This document shows positions 6,148 through 8,316 of a DNA stretch of 8,316 bases, piece after piece. The stretch comes from Parachlamydiales bacterium. GTDB lineage: Bacteria > Chlamydiota > Chlamydiia > Chlamydiales > JAJFMK01. The stretch's first letter is position 1. Every line of letters begins with the position of its first letter. Location of the stretch: positions 1-8,316 of the forward strand of contig JAGVKY010000205.1 in assembly GCA_020050175.1 (NCBI GenBank), read 5' to 3'. The notes under the pieces were generated by a model. That model worked only from the letters and a program-made list of their open reading frames with translations. It did not search any database and was not told where the DNA came from. Both the position numbers and the translations under genes were made by a program.

Positions 6148-7608
6148 ATGCCTGTCCTATCTCCAGCCTTCCGGGTATTAGCTTACACCTCTCAAAAAAA
6201 GGGACTCGCCCTTTCTCTTTCTCAGGGGAAATGGAAAGTCGATGCCCTTCTTGAGAATCAAAAAGTCAAGTGGCTTGACCAAGAAGAAGACCTCTCCCGT
6301 TATCTCGTAACAATTATTTTAAACCGTAATACCCCTCTCCTCGTGAGATCTTTGAACTTCCCCCTCAAAAAAGAGGGTGAGATCGACAAGGCTTTGCCCC
6401 ACGAAGTGGAGGGACTTTTTCCTACGCCCCAAGGGGAAATTGTCTACGACAGAATCACTCTTCCTCTCGAAGGGGGAAAAAGAAAAGTAACTCTTCTTTT
6501 GACAACCAAAGAGGGTTTGCAGGAAACACTCTCCCCTTTTCAAGAAACAGGCATCGAGCCTGAGGTTGTTACAGCTCCCCCGGTTGCTTTAGCACTTGCT
6601 GCCTCTTTTCTTTCACCGGTTTCTGCTCCGAGAGGCGTCCTCTATATTGATGATCAGGAGGGGTTTTTTATCGTCGAACAGGGCGGATATCTCCTTGGAT
6701 CTGTCCGTTTAGATCTCCCTTTACAGAAGGGAAGCATTACACGCGCTATCGGTGCCTTAACCCGTGAACTTGGGACACCTTTAGTTCGGGAAATCCTCAC
6801 TTTTTCTGAAATTAAAAATTTAGATATCCCCTCAACTTATATCCGTATTTCTCCAAGCCCTTCCTTAGGTTTGACAGACGAAGAACTCAACAAATTTATC
6901 CTTGCTTTAGGGGGCGCTCTTAATAGCTTGGTCGATACACAGGGGGGGATTGATTTTAGGATGCGGGTTCTTCCTGCATCTCTTCCTTGGAAAAGGGCCA
7001 TGCAGCCTCTTGCCTATTTTGGCGGTGCTCTCCTCTTTGCGCTCATTTCTCTCATCATCGCTGGGAATGCCTATCTTTCCTGGAAGGGAGATCAACTTAA
7101 GGAGGAGTGGGCCCAAACGCTCTCCCTTTTAGGAAAAAGTGAAGCGATTTTTGAGGAGAATTATTCAGAAAAAACAGGTTACCCAAAAATTGCTCTAGCC
7201 GACCTAAAGCCCGACCAAATTGCGACACGTGCTGCTTTTTTACAAAAAGAGCTCAATACAACCCCCCTCCTTTTTCCTCTCCATCCCAATCTTCCGCGGG
7301 TTAGTGATCTTTTAGCTTGGCTTGCTTCCCTTTCAGAAGTGAATGGAGAGGAAGGACGGCTTGAGATCGTTTCCCTTTATTACACCCTTCTTAAGCGGCC
7401 AGAAATGGAAAAAAAGCAGGAGAAATACCAAGTCAAAGTCGACCTTGAGTTCACAACTCCTTCTCCCAAATGGGCTAGAGAGTTCCACGACTTTCTGATC
7501 AACCCCAACCCTTTTGTTGATTCCAAGGGTGAGGTGAAATGGAATGTCTCTAAAGGCAGCTATAAAACCTCTTTTCTTTTGAAGGACCAGACCTCCTATG
7601 TCCAGTGA
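6148..7608 (+). CDS. PilM/GspL-like assembly-platform protein (type II secretion / type IV pilus)
   Basis: Predicted 486-aa bitopic inner-membrane protein resembling GspL, or a PilM-PilN fusion: a cytoplasmic actin-like part, one membrane span and a periplasmic tail. GspL/PilM link the secretion ATPase (GspE/PilB) to the envelope parts. Seen: a PilM-like N-terminal half with RSLNFPL (67-73), LPHEVEGLFP (83-92), the hydrophobic strand GVLYIDDQEGFFIVEQGG (163-180), and a GspL-like DFRMRVLPASLPWKR linker (269-283); a single hydrophobic segment at about 286-308; then about 175 periplasmic residues with a heptad-like start and a C-terminal alpha/beta stretch (VKVDLEFTTPSP) as in PilN/GspL. It is longer than a typical GspL (about 400). 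No clear Shine-Dalgarno precedes the ATG. It overlaps the next gene by 11 bases, so both are translated together. Family assignment is by architecture and weak motifs, not by strong identity. Confidence 0.65.
   Translation: MPVLSPAFRVLAYTSQKKGLALSLSQGKWKVDALLENQKVKWLDQEEDLSRYLVTIILNRNTPLLVRSLNFPLKKEGEIDKALPHEVEGLFPTPQGEIVYDRITLPLEGGKRKVTLLLTTKEGLQETLSPFQETGIEPEVVTAPPVALALAASFLSPVSAPRGVLYIDDQEGFFIVEQGGYLLGSVRLDLPLQKGSITRAIGALTRELGTPLVREILTFSEIKNLDIPSTYIRISPSPSLGLTDEELNKFILALGGALNSLVDTQGGIDFRMRVLPASLPWKRAMQPLAYFGGALLFALISLIIAGNAYLSWKGDQLKEEWAQTLSLLGKSEAIFEENYSEKTGYPKIALADLKPDQIATRAAFLQKELNTTPLLFPLHPNLPRVSDLLAWLASLSEVNGEEGRLEIVSLYYTLLKRPEMEKKQEKYQVKVDLEFTTPSPKWAREFHDFLINPNPFVDSKGEVKWNVSKGSYKTSFLLKDQTSYVQ
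6942..6948 (+). repeat. G7 homopolymer inside the GspL-like gene
   Basis: Seven consecutive G bases span codons CAG GGG GGG within the cytoplasmic domain. A slip of one base would truncate the protein before the membrane span. The tract is short for a phase-variable switch. Confidence 0.6.
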
Positions 7609-8221
7609 TAGCCTAACCCCTGCTCGCCTCCTTCTCTACGTTTCTATCGCCCTTCTCCTCCCTTTTTTCTTTGTCTTCCAACACTTTAAAAGTGAAGGCG
7701 ATCAATTAGAACAATTGGAACAAACCTTAACCCTTCTTGAAGGAGATATCCTCCTGAAAGAAAAAAAACAGGCTCAGAACAAAGCTGTAAGAGCTCATTT
7801 CAAAGATAGCGACCATTTCTTTATCGACAAATACTTAGAGCCCATCAGCCTCCTCGAAAGAGAATCTCAGTCGATTGTTGCCCTTTTTGAGCAGCCCATC
7901 CCTCTCTCAGAGCCAGTCAAAAAGAGATATGAGTTTTTAACGTCGGGTCAAAATGGGATCAGTTTTGTCGAAGGACAGGTAAAATCTTACCCTTCCTTTC
8001 AAGAGACCCTTGAGACACTTTCCCATCCGATCGAACTCGATCTGGATGATTTAAAAAAGCTACTTACTCTCATCGAAGGAACGAACCTTTCGAATGAACC
8101 TACCCCTCCCGGACGTCCCCACCTCTTGATCACTGAATTTAAACTCGATAAAAAAGAGGGCTTTAAAGGAAGAGAACATTTTCTCCTCCATCTAAAAATT
8201 TTAAAAAGAGAATATCTGTGA
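7598..8221 (+). CDS. Small GspM/PilN/PilO-like bitopic membrane protein
   Basis: Predicted 207-aa inner-membrane protein. Residues 11-27 (LLLYVSIALLLPFFFVF) form one membrane span after a short cytoplasmic end; residues 30-65 are charged and heptad-like (EGDQLEQLEQTLTLLEGD), a likely coiled coil; the rest is periplasmic and ends in a short beta-rich stretch (LLITEFKLDKKEGF, HFLLHLKILKR). This size and order (short cytoplasmic tail, span, coiled coil, alpha/beta domain) fit GspM or PilO, which partner GspL or PilM/N in the assembly platform. I see no diagnostic motif, so the name rests on topology plus position directly behind the GspL-like gene. ATG 7598 overlaps the upstream stop by 11 bases, with GAAGGA at 7581-7586 as ribosome site; the end overlaps the next start by 4 bases (GTGA). 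Translational coupling through the operon is likely. Confidence 0.55.
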   Translation: MSSDSLTPARLLLYVSIALLLPFFFVFQHFKSEGDQLEQLEQTLTLLEGDILLKEKKQAQNKAVRAHFKDSDHFFIDKYLEPISLLERESQSIVALFEQPIPLSEPVKKRYEFLTSGQNGISFVEGQVKSYPSFQETLETLSHPIELDLDDLKKLLTLIEGTNLSNEPTPPGRPHLLITEFKLDKKEGFKGREHFLLHLKILKREYL

Positions 8222-8316
8222 AATACCTCATCATTTTTATCTTATTGTTTATCCCCTTAACAGCTGCTAATAAAAAGGTTGAGCGTCCCCGCTTATCTTC
8301 CGTTCAAATTATTGAT
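8218..8316 (+). CDS. N-terminus of a secreted protein, cut by the window edge (possibly YwqK-like)
   Basis: The frame opens with GTG at 8218 in a GTGA overlap with the previous stop, with AAGAG at 8206-8210 as ribosome site, and is open to the window edge (33 codons). Residues 1-17 (MKYLIIFILLFIPLTAA) are a clear Sec signal peptide, followed by NKKVERPRLSSVQIID. From memory this RPRLSS(V/I)QIID start resembles chlamydial YwqK-family (MORN-like repeat) proteins encoded next to type II secretion genes; I cannot confirm that without a search. A secretin or other periplasmic component of the secretion system is the main alternative. The gene itself is well supported; the name is tentative. Confidence 0.6.
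   Translation, partial: MKYLIIFILLFIPLTAANKKVERPRLSSVQIID

Noticed and set aside
1..8316. CRISPR arrays, tRNA or rRNA genes, transposases
   Set aside because: No regularly spaced long repeats, no tRNA cloverleaf and no transposase-like frame were seen on either strand.

Overview
The window is AT-rich bacterial DNA with dense, strongly helical proteins. It joins an accessory-looking region (bases 1-3400) to an operon for a type II secretion / type IV pilus-like assembly platform (6148 to the right edge). The best guess for the host is a member of the Chlamydiae, most likely an environmental family such as Parachlamydiaceae, Waddliaceae or Simkaniaceae. That guess rests on two things: the few residues of the last gene resemble, from memory, a chlamydial YwqK-like protein encoded beside type II secretion genes, and the overall style of the proteins fits. 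It is an inference, because no rRNA or universal marker is present.

Layout: (1) 4-858, plus strand, a PAPS-dependent-type sulfotransferase with an N-terminal signal peptide. (2) 1130-2053, minus strand, a GT92-like glycosyltransferase with a lipoprotein signal. (3) 2422-3270, plus strand, a close paralogue of the first sulfotransferase. Its catalytic domain is intact, but its signal peptide is cut by an in-frame TAA at 2470-2472, so the readable frame starts at a TTG (2488). (4) 3428-5911, plus strand, a large helical protein of unknown function (827 aa) with two clear internal repeats and a possible third. A long inverted repeat covers its Shine-Dalgarno sequence. (5) 5912-6147, a gene-free spacer with three tandem 9-mers (CTCTGTGAT-like) and a perfect 13-bp inverted repeat that can fold in two mutually exclusive ways, followed by a second hairpin. 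(6) 6148-7608, a PilM/GspL-like protein; 7598-8221, a small GspM/PilN/PilO-like membrane protein; and, from 8218 to the edge, the start of a secreted protein. These three genes overlap at their ends and form one operon.

The most interesting theme is the sulfotransferase - glycosyltransferase - sulfotransferase cluster. Both families use nucleotide-activated donors found in cytosol (PAPS, nucleotide sugars), yet the enzymes carry, or carried, Sec-type export signals. In an intracellular bacterium this would make sense if the enzymes were released into the host, where donors are available. The neighbouring secretion-platform genes make that a testable idea, but nothing in the sequence proves it.
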